64,000 nt of DNA from Tengunoibacter tsumagoiensis. GTDB lineage: Bacteria; Chloroflexota; Ktedonobacteria; Ktedonobacterales; Ktedonobacteraceae. The DNA lies in the NCBI RefSeq assembly GCF_003967535.1, contig NZ_BIFR01000002.1, positions 62,001 through 126,000 of the forward strand, written 5' to 3'. A model generated the notes under the pieces. It was not told the DNA's origin, searched no databases, and was given only the letters and a program-made list of their open reading frames with translations. Both the position numbers and the translations under genes were made by a program. Of the stretch, positions 45,686 through 56,128 are shown one piece after another (position 1 is the first letter of the stretch; each line of letters begins with the position of its first letter).

Positions 45686-45851
45686 TGCCAGAAAGGGGGG
45701 GGTGTTTGACTTCGGAGATGAATCTAGGTACAATAACTCCACGAAATGGTAGAAAGACCTTTACAGTTTTTTGCTGTGATCTACCGCTGAGCTGAAGACC
45801 CAGCGGCAGCTTCTTCTAAATCTTCTAGAAGCTTACTCTGAGGAGAATATT

Positions 45852-47369
45852 GTGCCCAACATGTTCAAACGGTTTATCAGCGTGACTGTTCCACCTGTCA
45901 TCTTTGTATTGATAATTATATATATATTTACTTTGAATACACCGCCCCCGCCAGCTGTGTTAGCCTCCAATTCCCCTTCATTCCAATTGCGGGGGACTCC
46001 AACTGCCCAGGTTGTCTATCCAAATGTGGCTATTACATTGACGACCACCGATCAACAAAATCGTTTGTCTTCCCAACCTGCGGGCAAATTTAGTGATGCC
46101 AGTAAATTCCCCCCACAGACATTTATCGAGATCAATGATCAGAAGAGGTACCAACAGATCCTTGGTTTTGGTGCATCTCTGACAAGCTCTAGTGCATGGG
46201 AGCTCGAGCATGGACTGAATCAGCAGCAGCGCGATGCAGTGATGCAGCAATTCTTTGATCCAACTAATGGCATTGGGATTAATCTATTACGTCAATCAGT
46301 CGGTATTTCAGATCAAGGGGCTCCTGGTCAGACCTGTTCCTATGACGATAATGGCGGACGGCCAGATGATGCCTCCCTCTCTCATTTCTCAATCCAGACT
46401 GATGTTTCCCTCCATATGATTGAACTTCTTCAGCAGGCGATGTCCTATAATCCTCAGTTGCAGATTATTGCAGCTCCCTGGTGTATTCCACATTGGATGC
46501 GGGCTACTATCGATGGGTACAGTACGCTTAATCCCGCATACTATCAGCTATACGCTCAATATCTGGCGAAATTTATTCAGGCCTATAAGTCACAAACGCC
46601 CTCAATTCCGATCTGGGGCATTATCCCACAGAATGAGCCGCTCTATAGCTATGCAAATTTTGGCGATAATATGACAGCCGCCCAACAGAGCAATTTTATT
46701 ACCACTGCCCTCGGACCAACTCTGGCTCAGCAGAATCTCAATACGCAAATTCTTATCTATGATCACAACTGGGATCATCCCGAATATGCCGAACAGGTGC
46801 TGGCGAGCTCCGCTGCGCCATTTGTAGAAGGTACCTCCTGGCACAAATATGCAGGGGATGTCAGTGCTCAGACGACTGTTCACAATATGTTTCCAAACAA
46901 GAAAACTTTCTTTACGGAAGATTCGCCTCCAACGTTTGATAACGATTGGAATGCCTATATGCCTGAGGCTGCAAACCGCATTCTTGATATTCTGGATAAT
47001 TGGTCTGAGTCTTATATTCAATGGACGCTTGTCTCAAATACAAAATTTGGCCCGGGCCTCTGTAATCAATGTGGCGCGGATGTCTATGTTGATCCTAATA
47101 CTGGTGCCGTCACTTATTCTCTGGCGTATTATATCCTTGGTCAATTCAGTAAGTTCGTGAAGCCGCAAGCATATCGCATCGATTCAACTGATCAGGGCAA
47201 TGGTCATGTGAGAAGTGCAGCGTTTGAAAACCCTGATAATTCTATCGCTGTGGTTGTTTATAACGATAGCTCAGCCTCACAAACCTTCGCCCTCAACTGG
47301 CGAGGAGAGACGTTTACCTATGATCTCCCCTCCAATGGTCTGGCCACCCTTACCTGGCCCGCCAATTAA
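45852..47369 (+). CDS. GH30 family glycosidase (glucosylceramidase-like), secreted
   Basis: A 505-residue protein. A membrane-anchoring N-terminus (VTVPPVIFVLIIIYIFTL) leads to the GH30 barrel: ILGFGASLTSSSAWELE, NLLRQSVGISD, LQIIAAPWCIPHWM, IPQNEPLYSY (acid/base Glu) and the nucleophile strand FFTEDSPP. A C-terminal beta domain follows (about 430-505). GH30 enzymes cleave beta-glucosyl or beta-xylosyl bonds, and the true substrate is unknown. GTG at 45852 follows GAGGAGAATATT at good spacing; ATG at 45861 is the alternative. The upstream hairpin separates it from the ABC genes. Confidence 0.9.
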   Translation: MPNMFKRFISVTVPPVIFVLIIIYIFTLNTPPPPAVLASNSPSFQLRGTPTAQVVYPNVAITLTTTDQQNRLSSQPAGKFSDASKFPPQTFIEINDQKRYQQILGFGASLTSSSAWELEHGLNQQQRDAVMQQFFDPTNGIGINLLRQSVGISDQGAPGQTCSYDDNGGRPDDASLSHFSIQTDVSLHMIELLQQAMSYNPQLQIIAAPWCIPHWMRATIDGYSTLNPAYYQLYAQYLAKFIQAYKSQTPSIPIWGIIPQNEPLYSYANFGDNMTAAQQSNFITTALGPTLAQQNLNTQILIYDHNWDHPEYAEQVLASSAAPFVEGTSWHKYAGDVSAQTTVHNMFPNKKTFFTEDSPPTFDNDWNAYMPEAANRILDILDNWSESYIQWTLVSNTKFGPGLCNQCGADVYVDPNTGAVTYSLAYYILGQFSKFVKPQAYRIDSTDQGNGHVRSAAFENPDNSIAVVVYNDSSASQTFALNWRGETFTYDLPSNGLATLTWPAN

Positions 47370-47378
47370 GAAAAGTGT

Positions 47379-47443
47379 TCAGGCAGCATCTCTACACAGA
47401 TCAATGAGCTCTCAAAAAGAGCAAGTGTAGCGATGCTGCCTGA
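47379..47443 (+). terminator. hairpin after the GH30 gene
   Basis: TCAGGCAGCAT...CTACAC (47379-47397) pairs with GTGTAG...ATGCTGCCTGA (47425-47443) with one mismatch in 19. It lies 9 bp beyond the stop codon at 47369. Confidence 0.6.
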
Positions 47444-47510
47444 CTGCATATTCAGCGAACGACTTGGATAGTGTTTCCACTAAAAGGCAACCATTATGGG
47501 GATTGTACCG

Positions 47511-48782
47511 TTAAGCTTCAATGTATCTTGGAGAGAGCCGCCCTTCGTGTGAGAAAATATGGCTTAAGAAGCTAACCGGATATTCAACAATCCAGTAACT
47601 TACTGAGGCAACCAGTATGAGCATCAGTATAAACGCCAACAATCCTACTGCGAACACAACTGGCGAAGATGCAACAAAATAGTGCCCTAGCCAGCTAAAC
47701 AATGGCTCATACCACATGAACAGACCATAGGAGATGGCTCCTATATATTCAATGATCCTGCTTACGTGCGTCTTGCGTCTTGGGAACCGTGACAGATTGG
47801 CCCAGCCAACGACGATGAAACAGAGGAATAGCGCAATGACTCCCCACATACTCTGATTAAAGAGGAGATTTTCAATCGCTCCCGTGACCGAATATTCACT
47901 TAAATAATAGGTACTACCAGCTAAGCCAATCGCTGTAATGAGTGAGATAAATCCTAGCAAGAGATGTCTTTTTCCTCCTTCTGCGACAGCGATCACAATG
48001 GCGAGCAATAATCCCAGGCCAAAGCTATCAAGCCATGGAAAGCTATAAAACAGAACAGGATTTGTGATTGGCGTATAGGCAGTTCCCACCAACCAGACTT
48101 TATAGAGTAGCCCGAGAGCGATGCAGAGACAACTTACGCTAAGCATGGCGATAATGCGGACTGCCCGCTGATGTGGGGCTTTACATAGAAGATGGATGAG
48201 CGATACAAAGCAAGCGAGCATGATAGATAACCAGACCTCTACCGAGATCACCCAGGCTGGCCCGATGGTCTGATAGATATCCTTTGCATCAAAGATCTGA
48301 ATAAACGTTAAGTGCTCAAGAAGGTCCAGCCACTGATAAGACGCGCCGTTGCCGCGTAAATGAGTAATCCAGACAATGATTACGGCAATATAATAGACTG
48401 GCAGCAGACGAATGATGCGGCGGGTCAGAAATGTTCGTGTTGAATAATGTCTTTGTCGCTGTAAAATCGCACGTGCAAAAGGGAGGAAAGAGATGGCCCC
48501 ATCCAGGACAAAAAACAGCGCTATACTATTCTGAATGCTGAAGAGTGCTGTTTCTATGTGATTGTTGAATAGCAAATGATGATTAATGAATGTTGCTTGA
48601 TAATAGCAGTAGCCACAGATCATAACTATTGTCACCAGCGTTCGATAAAACTCGAGCTTCCTGGTGGGATCATCTGGCTCGATTGCTCTGTGGCGCATTG
48701 TGTTTACTGCGATCATGCGAGCGGCAGTAACTTTAGCCGTGATGGATCGAATTGCGGGAAAAGCGTCAGTGGCATTCGTCAT
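47511..48782 (-). CDS. acyltransferase 3 family membrane protein
   Basis: A 423-residue protein with about ten membrane helices. FFVLDGAISFLPFAR, RRIIRLLPVYYIAVI and GPAWVISVEVWLSIML show the acyltransferase 3 (OafA/YrhL) pattern, including the Arg-rich segment after the first helix pair. Such enzymes O-acylate exported or wall polysaccharides. AAAGGGAACTAACTC precedes the ATG at 48782, which is 3 bp from the stop of the GT2 gene, so the two are one unit. Confidence 0.88.
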   Translation of the reverse strand: MTNATDAFPAIRSITAKVTAARMIAVNTMRHRAIEPDDPTRKLEFYRTLVTIVMICGYCYYQATFINHHLLFNNHIETALFSIQNSIALFFVLDGAISFLPFARAILQRQRHYSTRTFLTRRIIRLLPVYYIAVIIVWITHLRGNGASYQWLDLLEHLTFIQIFDAKDIYQTIGPAWVISVEVWLSIMLACFVSLIHLLCKAPHQRAVRIIAMLSVSCLCIALGLLYKVWLVGTAYTPITNPVLFYSFPWLDSFGLGLLLAIVIAVAEGGKRHLLLGFISLITAIGLAGSTYYLSEYSVTGAIENLLFNQSMWGVIALFLCFIVVGWANLSRFPRRKTHVSRIIEYIGAISYGLFMWYEPLFSWLGHYFVASSPVVFAVGLLAFILMLILVASVSYWIVEYPVSFLSHIFSHEGRLSPRYIEA

Positions 48783-48785
48783 GAG

Positions 48786-50444
48786 TTAGTTCCCTTTCGC
48801 TTGTGGTGCGGATGTGCGTGGAGTCACTTTCCACTCGCGCTCACCGAATGCCTCTTTAAGATGTGCTACACGTGAAATATGATTTTTCCAGGCAGTAAAG
48901 AAAAGAAGAGAATAGAGTCCATAGGATATAAACCAGCTTCGATGTTGTTTGATGTCGGGCGCGGCTGCAATATAGGCCAGTAGTATCTGGACCGGTCCTA
49001 CACATAAGGTAATAAAACTGCTGAACAGAAATGGAGGATAGAACCACTCAATCGTGCCATGCAGGGCCTGAAAGGTCAGAATTGGAATAATCTGGATGGA
49101 TAGCCACATGTAGAGCTCGCGCCAGAAGAGCAGATGGATCATGCCTAACTTCTGTTTGATCGAAAGGTATGGTGAGCGCAAGGCCGGGATAAAGTGCTTC
49201 AATGAGACCTGGAACCAGCCCTGAGCCCAGCGCATTCGCTGATTCCATAAGGCTCCCAGCGTCTCTGGTGCCAGCTCGCGAGAGATAATCATTGGATCAT
49301 ATGCGATCTTATATCCCTGCTGTACAACACGCAACGATGAGTCGATATCTTCCGTTAACATAGAGTGTCGCATACCCGTCTGGCGCAACAATCCTGTTCG
49401 CCAATAGCCATTCGATCCACCAAAGACCCCAAAGCCATGCATGCGCGTTCGCCCCGGATGCCCCAATGCATAGATAACTTCGAAATCGACGGCAACCAAT
49501 CTTGCAACCCAGGAACTCTCACCATTGCGAATGACACAATGTCCCTGTACGACATCGTATCCTTGTGTCAACCAGCGCCAGGCTCGTGTAAAAGAATTGG
49601 GTGCGGGATGATGGTCCGCGTCAAATACTCCGACAAAATCTCCCGTCACATCATCGAGGGCTCGATTCACATTCTGAGCTTTAGATGTACTATTCTGCAC
49701 GCGGAGAAGATGGAGCCGGGAGTCTCTTTGCGCAATGGCCTGGAGCTCGTATTCAACAGGCATATCGCGCGGGGTATTATACGCCAGAATAAGCTGAAAT
49801 GGCGCAGGATAATGAATCGTATTTAAGATTACATTAACCGTCTCTACAATAGTTGCGGCCTCATTCGGAAGGTATGCAGCAATGATAGCGCTTGCAGGTG
49901 GATAAGCCATCACAGGCTCTAAGGGAGGATTATCGATCCGGAGTGCAACCAGTGCCTCTACTCCAATGAGGTAGGCGGTTCCCAGAAGCGAGAGCATCAC
50001 GATAAAATACATAATATGTGAGATATCAATGCCATATAATGCAAGCGTGTAATAGATGGCAAAAGGAATTGCAAATGCCAGAATAGGTGGCAGTGCCGCC
50101 CTCAGAAGATTGATGATTGGCGATGGTTTTTTTGCCTTCTCGGGCGCTGTAGCCTCGACCTGCTTGATGAGAGGCGTTGAGGCACGCACCATTTCAATTC
50201 CTGGAGCGATAGTCTGATTTTGCCTTAGTGCATTATTCTGAAATTTGATATAGCCAACCGGCGGAGCATAATACGGTATTCTTGGATTTGCAGCCGTTGG
50301 CTGTTGTGACACCTCTATGGGGTGGGTCTCCACTCCCTGTGTTCTGGCTACTGCATCTTGCTGCTGAATGGGGTTGGCCTGCGTTTTCTCTTGTTGCGAG
50401 CTGTTTAAGAGGGGTGGCCTCATAAACTGTCTTCCGTTAGGCAT
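48786..50444 (-). CDS. membrane GT2 glycosyltransferase
   Basis: About 552 residues. A polar N-terminus (1-100) precedes two membrane helices (LLRAALPPILAFAIPFAIY, IMYFIVMLSLLGTAYLIG). The GT2 domain has PPASAIIAAYLPNEA, VGVFDADHHP (DxD), TEDIDSSLRVVQQG (catalytic Asp) and QRMRWAQGWFQ (QxxRW), then three more helices. It resembles the processive synthases of cellulose, chitin or related polymers. The start is uncertain: the ATG at 50444 (MPNG) is chosen, because the one at 50543 has no ribosome binding site. Co-transcribed with the acyltransferase, which may modify the product. Confidence 0.88.
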   Translation of the reverse strand: MPNGRQFMRPPLLNSSQQEKTQANPIQQQDAVARTQGVETHPIEVSQQPTAANPRIPYYAPPVGYIKFQNNALRQNQTIAPGIEMVRASTPLIKQVEATAPEKAKKPSPIINLLRAALPPILAFAIPFAIYYTLALYGIDISHIMYFIVMLSLLGTAYLIGVEALVALRIDNPPLEPVMAYPPASAIIAAYLPNEAATIVETVNVILNTIHYPAPFQLILAYNTPRDMPVEYELQAIAQRDSRLHLLRVQNSTSKAQNVNRALDDVTGDFVGVFDADHHPAPNSFTRAWRWLTQGYDVVQGHCVIRNGESSWVARLVAVDFEVIYALGHPGRTRMHGFGVFGGSNGYWRTGLLRQTGMRHSMLTEDIDSSLRVVQQGYKIAYDPMIISRELAPETLGALWNQRMRWAQGWFQVSLKHFIPALRSPYLSIKQKLGMIHLLFWRELYMWLSIQIIPILTFQALHGTIEWFYPPFLFSSFITLCVGPVQILLAYIAAAPDIKQHRSWFISYGLYSLLFFTAWKNHISRVAHLKEAFGEREWKVTPRTSAPQAKGN

Positions 50445-50641
50445 GCTTATACAACCATCTTCTCTATAGCATATGTTGTTGTATGCTAAAAAGTACAGAT
50501 AAAGTGAAAATCTCTTCAGCTCGAAAGTGGAAGGTGGCTTCATTGTCAGAAGAGTATATATGCAGCAGCATCGTGCATAAATTTTATTGGCAGTTTAAAT
50601 AGGTCGTAGGCTGAAAAGAATCATCTATCAAGAGAAACTCT

Positions 50642-50716
50642 CTGAACCTCAGGTTCAGGATTTCATCTTTTCATCATTTGTAGCTACCCCTGCCTTCAGG
50701 CATAGGGAGGAGCTAC
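50642..50716. repeat. hairpins in the GT2 upstream gap
   Basis: CTGAACCT/AGGTTCAG (50642-50658) is a near-perfect short hairpin, and GTAGCTACCCCTGCC...GGAGGAGCTAC (50680-50716) is an imperfect one. The stretch 50544-50919 holds no gene I can support. Confidence 0.5.
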
Positions 50717-50919
50717 ATAGTGCCCGAAGGCAGCGCATTAAGGTGTAGGGTACTATATATTATTAATTAATAGCCCTTAATGAGAGTATAATTCCTTTTC
50801 CATTTTTGTCAATAAGAGTAGCCATTATCGTGTACTATCTCTTGCCATTTTCCCCACCTTACTCGTATAAATTCCTCTAGTGTGATCTTATAAAGTAGTC
50901 TATTCTATGATTATTAGAA

Positions 50920-50941
50920 AGAGCGGCACTTCAGCCGCTCT
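50920..50941 (-). terminator. hairpin downstream of the protease gene
   Basis: AGAGCGGC and GCCGCTCT are exact 8-bp arms with a 6-base loop. Read on the minus strand it lies 45 bp after the protease stop and is followed by TTTCTAATAA. Confidence 0.65.
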
Positions 50942-50985
50942 AATCAGAAGTATATTTTAGAAGGTAGCCTTGTCTCAGGGCTCGC

Positions 50986-51696
50986 TTAGTGTGGAAGATT
51001 ACAGGTCGATTGTATCCATGTAATGAAGCGTGAGATGCGCGTGTAGTGTTCGACGCACCCATAAAGACCTATGGGTCTGTGCCCGGTCTTTTGCCAGGAG
51101 CTTATCCCTGCCAGGAGGAAATGCCCTTGTTTTTTAATAAATGCTGGTCCACCGCTGTCGCCTCGTCCAGCTACTCCTTCCAGGAATGTACCGTCTGGAG
51201 GCTCATCAAAACGAAATTTTAGCCAGTAAGCATCAGCCTCATCGATAATGTTGGTCGCTTTACGCAGGGATCTATCGGTGCTCCGTGCTCCTCGTAATCC
51301 GTTTCCAGATTCTCCAGATCCTAATAACAGGACCTCTTGCCCCTGCTCATCTGAATCCTCATAGAGCCCAAATGGAGCGATATTTTCTACTGCAGTTTCT
51401 AACTCAACAAGGGCTAGATCCACTATATTGTGCTCGTCGTCTTCATCTCCTGACAGCCATTCAGGGTCGTAGTCTGGATGAATAATGATGCGTGCAATAG
51501 GATAGCGTTTTCCAGCTAACCCAATACTGATGGGTCTGTCTGGTGGGATCACCTGGACAACATGCGCTGCTGTAAGTAACCATTTCGGGGCAATGAGTGT
51601 TGCTCCTCCATGCCCACGAAAGAAACTGGTGATGGCTGGCCATTGCGTTTCATCGACCAGCGAATCTCGTTCAGAGCGATCATGTCGGATAATCAT
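50986..51696 (-). CDS. trypsin-like serine protease without a signal peptide
   Basis: A 236-residue S1 protease. LLTAAHVV (His45), NIVDLALVELE (Asp about 92) and GRGDSGGPAF (Ser about 193) are the catalytic triad. There is no N-terminal signal and no cleavable activation site like IVGG (the protein begins MIIRHDRSER), so it may stay in the cytosol or act without classical zymogen cleavage. AAAGGAATCGATTAA precedes the ATG at 51696. Substrate unknown. Followed by a hairpin terminator. Confidence 0.85.
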   Translation of the reverse strand: MIIRHDRSERDSLVDETQWPAITSFFRGHGGATLIAPKWLLTAAHVVQVIPPDRPISIGLAGKRYPIARIIIHPDYDPEWLSGDEDDEHNIVDLALVELETAVENIAPFGLYEDSDEQGQEVLLLGSGESGNGLRGARSTDRSLRKATNIIDEADAYWLKFRFDEPPDGTFLEGVAGRGDSGGPAFIKKQGHFLLAGISSWQKTGHRPIGLYGCVEHYTRISRFITWIQSTCNLPH

Positions 51697-51848
51697 TTAA
51701 TCGATTCCTTTCTTTGCATCTCTCTTGATTATTATAAATTATAATGCATTTTATTTCAATTCAGGTAGAAATGTTTTTCATCAGGTGGAGAGGGCGTTTG
51801 CTCCGGACGTGCAAAAGACTTGAGTGGCAGATGGTGAATATTGTCAGG

Positions 51849-52010
51849 TTAATCGGTGAAGCGTGAGATGCGAGTTATAAAGGTCCTGAAGATCTGGATT
51901 AGAGATCGCTTCTGTCGTTTGTGCACTTCAGTGAGGCGATGGTGTTCCAGGGCTTCCTCGATTCTCTGATCATGGATGATTTTTAAGCCTGTGTAAGAAG
52001 ATGGCCACAT
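51849..52010 (-). CDS. 53-residue basic protein
   Basis: ATG at 52010 to TAA at 51849. AGAAGGGATTTTCGT precedes the ATG, a good ribosome binding site. The protein begins MWPSSYTGLKIIHDQRIEEAL and is basic and helical (EALEHHRLTEVHKRQKRS) with a C-terminal Arg/Ile/Phe-rich stretch (IFRTFITRISRF). It looks like a small conserved Chloroflexota-type protein, but I cannot name it. Its last residues (RISRFT) echo the end of the protease upstream (RISRFIT), probably by chance. The flanking stretch holds nothing else. Confidence 0.5.
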   Translation of the reverse strand: MWPSSYTGLKIIHDQRIEEALEHHRLTEVHKRQKRSLIQIFRTFITRISRFTD

Positions 52011-52178
52011 ACGAAAATCCCTTCTTCTGGTCGCTATGGGTTTGAGCCAGCGTGATTGTTTATCTCGCTGGCCTCGTTTGCTTATGCCATAAGAGTAGCT
52101 GATAAGCGGGGGTAGTGTGATCTCCCAAAAGTGGTATTCTCTTCTGTGGATGGTGGTATCTTGTGGAAAGGGAGAGAT

Positions 52179-54830
52179 CTACAGGATTTTGAAGCGGGCC
52201 GCCTGGGCCAGGGCCTGTGTGCGGCTGCCCACGCCCAATTTGCCGTAGATGTTACGTGTATGAACTTTGACGGTTCCTGTGCTTAGAACAAGCCGTTGAG
52301 CGATCTCACGGTTGGAAAGTCCTCGGGCAATTAAGCGTAGCACTTCTAGCTCTCGCTCGCTCAATGGTTCAAGTAATGTGGTGTGTGGTGTGTGTGCTTC
52401 TTTGCCCAGGATGAGTCTGATTGTGTTTCTCAGGTCCTGTGTACTCCCACATTCCCAGGCGATCTGATAGGCCTCTTCGCCAAGCTGGTTGGTTAGATCT
52501 ACACGTAGACGTGAGATTTTTGGCCAGTGATGGAGCCATCCACTGATCCAGGCTGGTTGTTGGAAGGCCAGTCCCAGTAGCTCGATAGCCATCACCAGTC
52601 TGCCCTCATTCGCTAAAGCCAGAGCTTCTATCGCCAGGCAGACTGTCGCCGCAGCGGGATCGTCGGGTCGTTCATGACAGAGTGCAATAGACCTTTGTCT
52701 GGCCGACTGATAGTCTGCCAGCCCACAGTCGGCGATTGCCTGTCCCCAGCCCCAACGTGGTGTGCCAGTTTCGTCGTCACTGCCAAAGAATGGTTCCAGT
52801 GACATGGCCTGGCCGGTTCTGGCCAGCCTTGCACCTTCTGCATAGGCTTCATTTTTCACGCAGAGCAGAAAGGCCAGGATATCTGCTGAGGATGTGACGC
52901 CATCGAGGTTGTTTGTTTCATTGGCGAGGTTGTGCATACGTTCGGCCAGTGTTAGAGCTTTTTGCAGTTCGCCTTTTAAGAGCGTTGCCATACTCAGATT
53001 GAATAGAGCGACAAGGATGCCTTTGATGCTGCCAATTTTGTACATTAATGCAAGCGCTTCTTGTGTATAACGCTCGTAGACTTCATAATCTTGCTGCTCA
53101 AGTGCAACGTTCGATAGGTTGAGGGTGATCCAGGCGAGGCCGTTGCTATCTCCAATCTCGCGTCGCAGGTCCAGGCTTTGCTGAAGCATTGCTTGATCTG
53201 AATGGTGCTCTTCGCTGATGGGCGCTTCACAGGCCAGCCAGGCCAGGACGTCTGCCTGGTAAAAACGATCTCCCAGGGACTCAAAGATAGCCAGGCATTC
53301 CTGAAAGAGCATGGCAGCTCTGGTCGGGGTATGGGGACGTTCGCCCTTTGCCTCCCAGATGGCGAGAAGACCCGATACGAACAGGCAGAATCCCACCTCT
53401 TCCTGGTTCTGTTGTGTACGTGATACGGTCAGGCAGGTTTCAATCTCTGCTCGCAGATCGTATTCGATGCGCAGGCTTCCCAGCAAAATCAGCCGCGCCA
53501 GCCGCGCCTGAATGCGACATACTATGGCGAGCTGTTCCTGAGTGGGGGATGTGGGAAACTGCTCAATTGCTGCCTGGAGTAAGGCTACGATTTCGTGATA
53601 CCGCCCACGCATATCGGCGAACAGGTGCAAACTCTCTACTGCCTGGGAAAGTGCTACAAACTGTCTCTGCTGAATAGCCAGTTGCCAGGCGTGACGTATA
53701 TTCTCAAAATTTGCTGCAATGGTGTCCAGGGCCTGGATCTGCTGGTGCGTTTTGATATTCTGCTCAAGCTGTGAGAGTAGCCCGAGATAGTAATCGATAT
53801 ATGCTCTCTGCACTGCCTCTGTCTGACCAATCTCATCCAGTTGTTCGGCACCATATTGTCGTAGCAGTTCATGAATGTCGTAGTGTCCCGCAGCATTCAA
53901 ACGCAGCATTGATTGGTCGATCAATCCAGCCAGTGTGTGTAGTGATGCTCTCGTGATAGCTTGCGCTGCCTCGCGACTAAATTCACCACGAAAGATCGAT
54001 ACCTTACGGAAGACATCACGTTCGTCTTCGCTCAGGAGCTGCCAGGAGTGACTGAAGACCAGGCGGATATTGTGATGTCTTTCCGACAGGTTGCGCGAAC
54101 GAGTTGCCAGAATATCTAGATTATGTTGAATCTCCCAGGCAATAGCGGATGGCTGAAGTGTCTTTAGCCAGCCTGCGGCCAGTTCAATGGCCAGAGGCAT
54201 CCCTTCTACCAACCGGCAGATCTCCAGCACACCTTTTTTATCTGTGGCTAGCTCAAACTTCCCGTGAATCCGATGGGCTCGATCCAGAAATAACTGTACT
54301 GCACTATATTCTTCAATCCGCTGGTCATCCGCATGTTCGGGATAGGTAAGACCAGAGACCTGTCGAACCCATTCTTCCTGAATATTGAGGGATTCGCGAG
54401 AGGTGGCGAGGATCTTTAGTCCAGTGGTAACTGCTAACATATCAGAAAGAAGCCCCACTCCATCCAGAAGGTGCTCAAAGTTATCCAGCACCAGTAAGAT
54501 ACGTTGAGCCTGCTTTTCGCGAAGATAGGTCAGAAACTGCTCGCGTGGACTGCGGGTATCCTGCGCAAATTGAAATGGGGTAGTTTCGACAATGGCGGGC
54601 AATATCTCATCGGCATGATTTAAGGAAGCAAGTGGTACAAAAAAGATCCCATCAGGGAATGATGCACGTTGCTGTAAAGCAACTTCCTGGGCCAGCCGTG
54701 TTTTGCCGATTCCCCCTGGCCCAACAAGCGTCACAAGCCTGCAAACTGGATCATCTAGCAGCTCGCTCATCTCGTTCATTTCTTGCAAGCGGCCAAGAAA
54801 TGGGGTCGGGGTCACTGTAAAATGGTGCAT
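52179..54830 (-). CDS. LuxR-type regulator with NB-ARC/STAND ATPase
   Basis: An 883-residue protein. [10 protein letters not shown] begins the ATPase with P-loop [11 protein letters not shown] (37-47), Walker [13 protein letters not shown], the sensor strand [10 protein letters not shown] and the late [13 protein letters not shown], a STAND ATPase core. A TPR-like helical arm (about 350-800) follows, and the last 65 residues are a LuxR helix-turn-helix ([20 protein letters not shown] and [16 protein letters not shown]). A signal-responsive transcription activator of the MalT/LAL type. AGGATAATAAAG precedes the ATG at 54830. Target genes are not evident. Confidence 0.93.
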   Translation of the reverse strand: MHHFTVTPTPFLGRLQEMNEMSELLDDPVCRLVTLVGPGGIGKTRLAQEVALQQRASFPDGIFFVPLASLNHADEILPAIVETTPFQFAQDTRSPREQFLTYLREKQAQRILLVLDNFEHLLDGVGLLSDMLAVTTGLKILATSRESLNIQEEWVRQVSGLTYPEHADDQRIEEYSAVQLFLDRAHRIHGKFELATDKKGVLEICRLVEGMPLAIELAAGWLKTLQPSAIAWEIQHNLDILATRSRNLSERHHNIRLVFSHSWQLLSEDERDVFRKVSIFRGEFSREAAQAITRASLHTLAGLIDQSMLRLNAAGHYDIHELLRQYGAEQLDEIGQTEAVQRAYIDYYLGLLSQLEQNIKTHQQIQALDTIAANFENIRHAWQLAIQQRQFVALSQAVESLHLFADMRGRYHEIVALLQAAIEQFPTSPTQEQLAIVCRIQARLARLILLGSLRIEYDLRAEIETCLTVSRTQQNQEEVGFCLFVSGLLAIWEAKGERPHTPTRAAMLFQECLAIFESLGDRFYQADVLAWLACEAPISEEHHSDQAMLQQSLDLRREIGDSNGLAWITLNLSNVALEQQDYEVYERYTQEALALMYKIGSIKGILVALFNLSMATLLKGELQKALTLAERMHNLANETNNLDGVTSSADILAFLLCVKNEAYAEGARLARTGQAMSLEPFFGSDDETGTPRWGWGQAIADCGLADYQSARQRSIALCHERPDDPAAATVCLAIEALALANEGRLVMAIELLGLAFQQPAWISGWLHHWPKISRLRVDLTNQLGEEAYQIAWECGSTQDLRNTIRLILGKEAHTPHTTLLEPLSERELEVLRLIARGLSNREIAQRLVLSTGTVKVHTRNIYGKLGVGSRTQALAQAARFKIL

Positions 54831-55102
54831 CTTTATTATCCTGATAGTGTTTGTGATTATCTCCTCCCAGTATACGACATCAAGCGTTTTTCTACAGTAG
54901 CTGAGATCACAGATATCCTCGATATCTTTTCTGTCTGCTTTTTGATACTATTTAATGACGGTTATATGTAGTGTATATGATGCTGTCTGAAGATATTAAT
55001 TAATGTTAGCCAACACCTGCAACCTCAAATGTGATTATGCGTACCAATAGATGTATTACCAATAGATGTATACTGAAGGTAGTGACATGATGAGGTTAAT
55101 AT

Positions 55103-55738
55103 ATGATCGAAGAGCGGCATGAAGGAAGCGATGAGAAAGAAACAGGCAGGATTGAAGCATTTAGTGATGGTGTATTTGCGGTGGCGATTACCCTTCTGAT
55201 TTTTAATGTACAGGTTCCGATTCTGGACAATCCTTATACATCCGAGCACCTTGTGCGATTACTAGTATTGCGCTGGCCTTCCTATCTTGCATTCTTTATC
55301 AGTTTCGCTACGATACTGATTATGTGGATTAGCCATCACAACATGTTCAAGCTTATTTATAAGTCTGACATGCTTTTTCTACTTGCCAATGGTTTTCTGC
55401 TCTTACTGGTCACTTTCGTGCCATTTCCAACACAATTAATTGCAATCTATCTCACTACCCCAGTAGCCGGGGTGGCCTGTGCCATCTATGCAGGTCTCTT
55501 TACGATTATTAATCTTGCCTATAATCTGCTCTGGTGGCGAGCTGTAAGTCGGCACCGTCTTCTTAAAGCACATGTTCCGCCAGCATTGATCAGGACACGT
55601 AGCCGCAATTATTTATTGGGCGTTCCCTGTTATCTGCTCGCTCTGCTTTTTGCTTTCTGGAATCCTGCTGTAAGCATGGGTATCTGTTCTATCCTCTGGC
55701 TGTTCTGGGCCATCACCAACTTTGAGCCCAGGGCATAG
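55103..55738 (+). CDS. TMEM175-family ion channel (DUF1211)
   Basis: A 211-residue membrane protein with about six hydrophobic helices. RIEAFSDGVFAVAITLLIF near the N-terminus is the family signature (FSDGVFAIAIT), expected to line the pore of bacterial TMEM175 potassium channels. MWISHHNMFKL is the second conserved segment. ATGAGGTTAATAT precedes the ATG. It stands alone. Confidence 0.9.
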   Translation: MIEERHEGSDEKETGRIEAFSDGVFAVAITLLIFNVQVPILDNPYTSEHLVRLLVLRWPSYLAFFISFATILIMWISHHNMFKLIYKSDMLFLLANGFLLLLVTFVPFPTQLIAIYLTTPVAGVACAIYAGLFTIINLAYNLLWWRAVSRHRLLKAHVPPALIRTRSRNYLLGVPCYLLALLFAFWNPAVSMGICSILWLFWAITNFEPRA

Positions 55739-56026
55739 GCTGCAAGCATATGCAAGCCTATTTTCAATGTATACGTGAAAGGCTTCATCAGTTCAGAATA
55801 AAGACTTCTCTTTTGACTTAGAGCATACTTCTTCTTTTATAGTGACGGAAAGTCATCTGGCCATACTATGGCCAAAACGGCTAGAAGCACAGGTAATTAT
55901 ACAGTTACCCTGGCAATAAGATATAATAGGAGAAAATAGAGTTACGAGATCCTTTCCGTAAAAGAGGGGATTAGTGATAGGGAGCCAGCCTTAAAAATTT
56001 TTCACCAGAGCCGGGCTTCTTCTACT

Positions 56027-56082
56027 ATTGAGCCTGGGACTTATGGCTATTTATATTGAGCCTGGGACTTACGGCTATTTAG
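56027..56082. repeat. 28-bp direct repeat upstream of the kinase operon
   Basis: ATTGAGCCTGGGACTTATGG... (56027-56054) is repeated with two changes at 56055-56082, 47 bp before the ATG of the TPR kinase. It may carry paired regulator sites. The rest of 55739-56026 shows no gene. Confidence 0.7.
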
Positions 56083-56128
56083 CGACTGCATCATCGGACT
56101 TCAGGCCACGCCTTTCGGGAGGAAAAGC

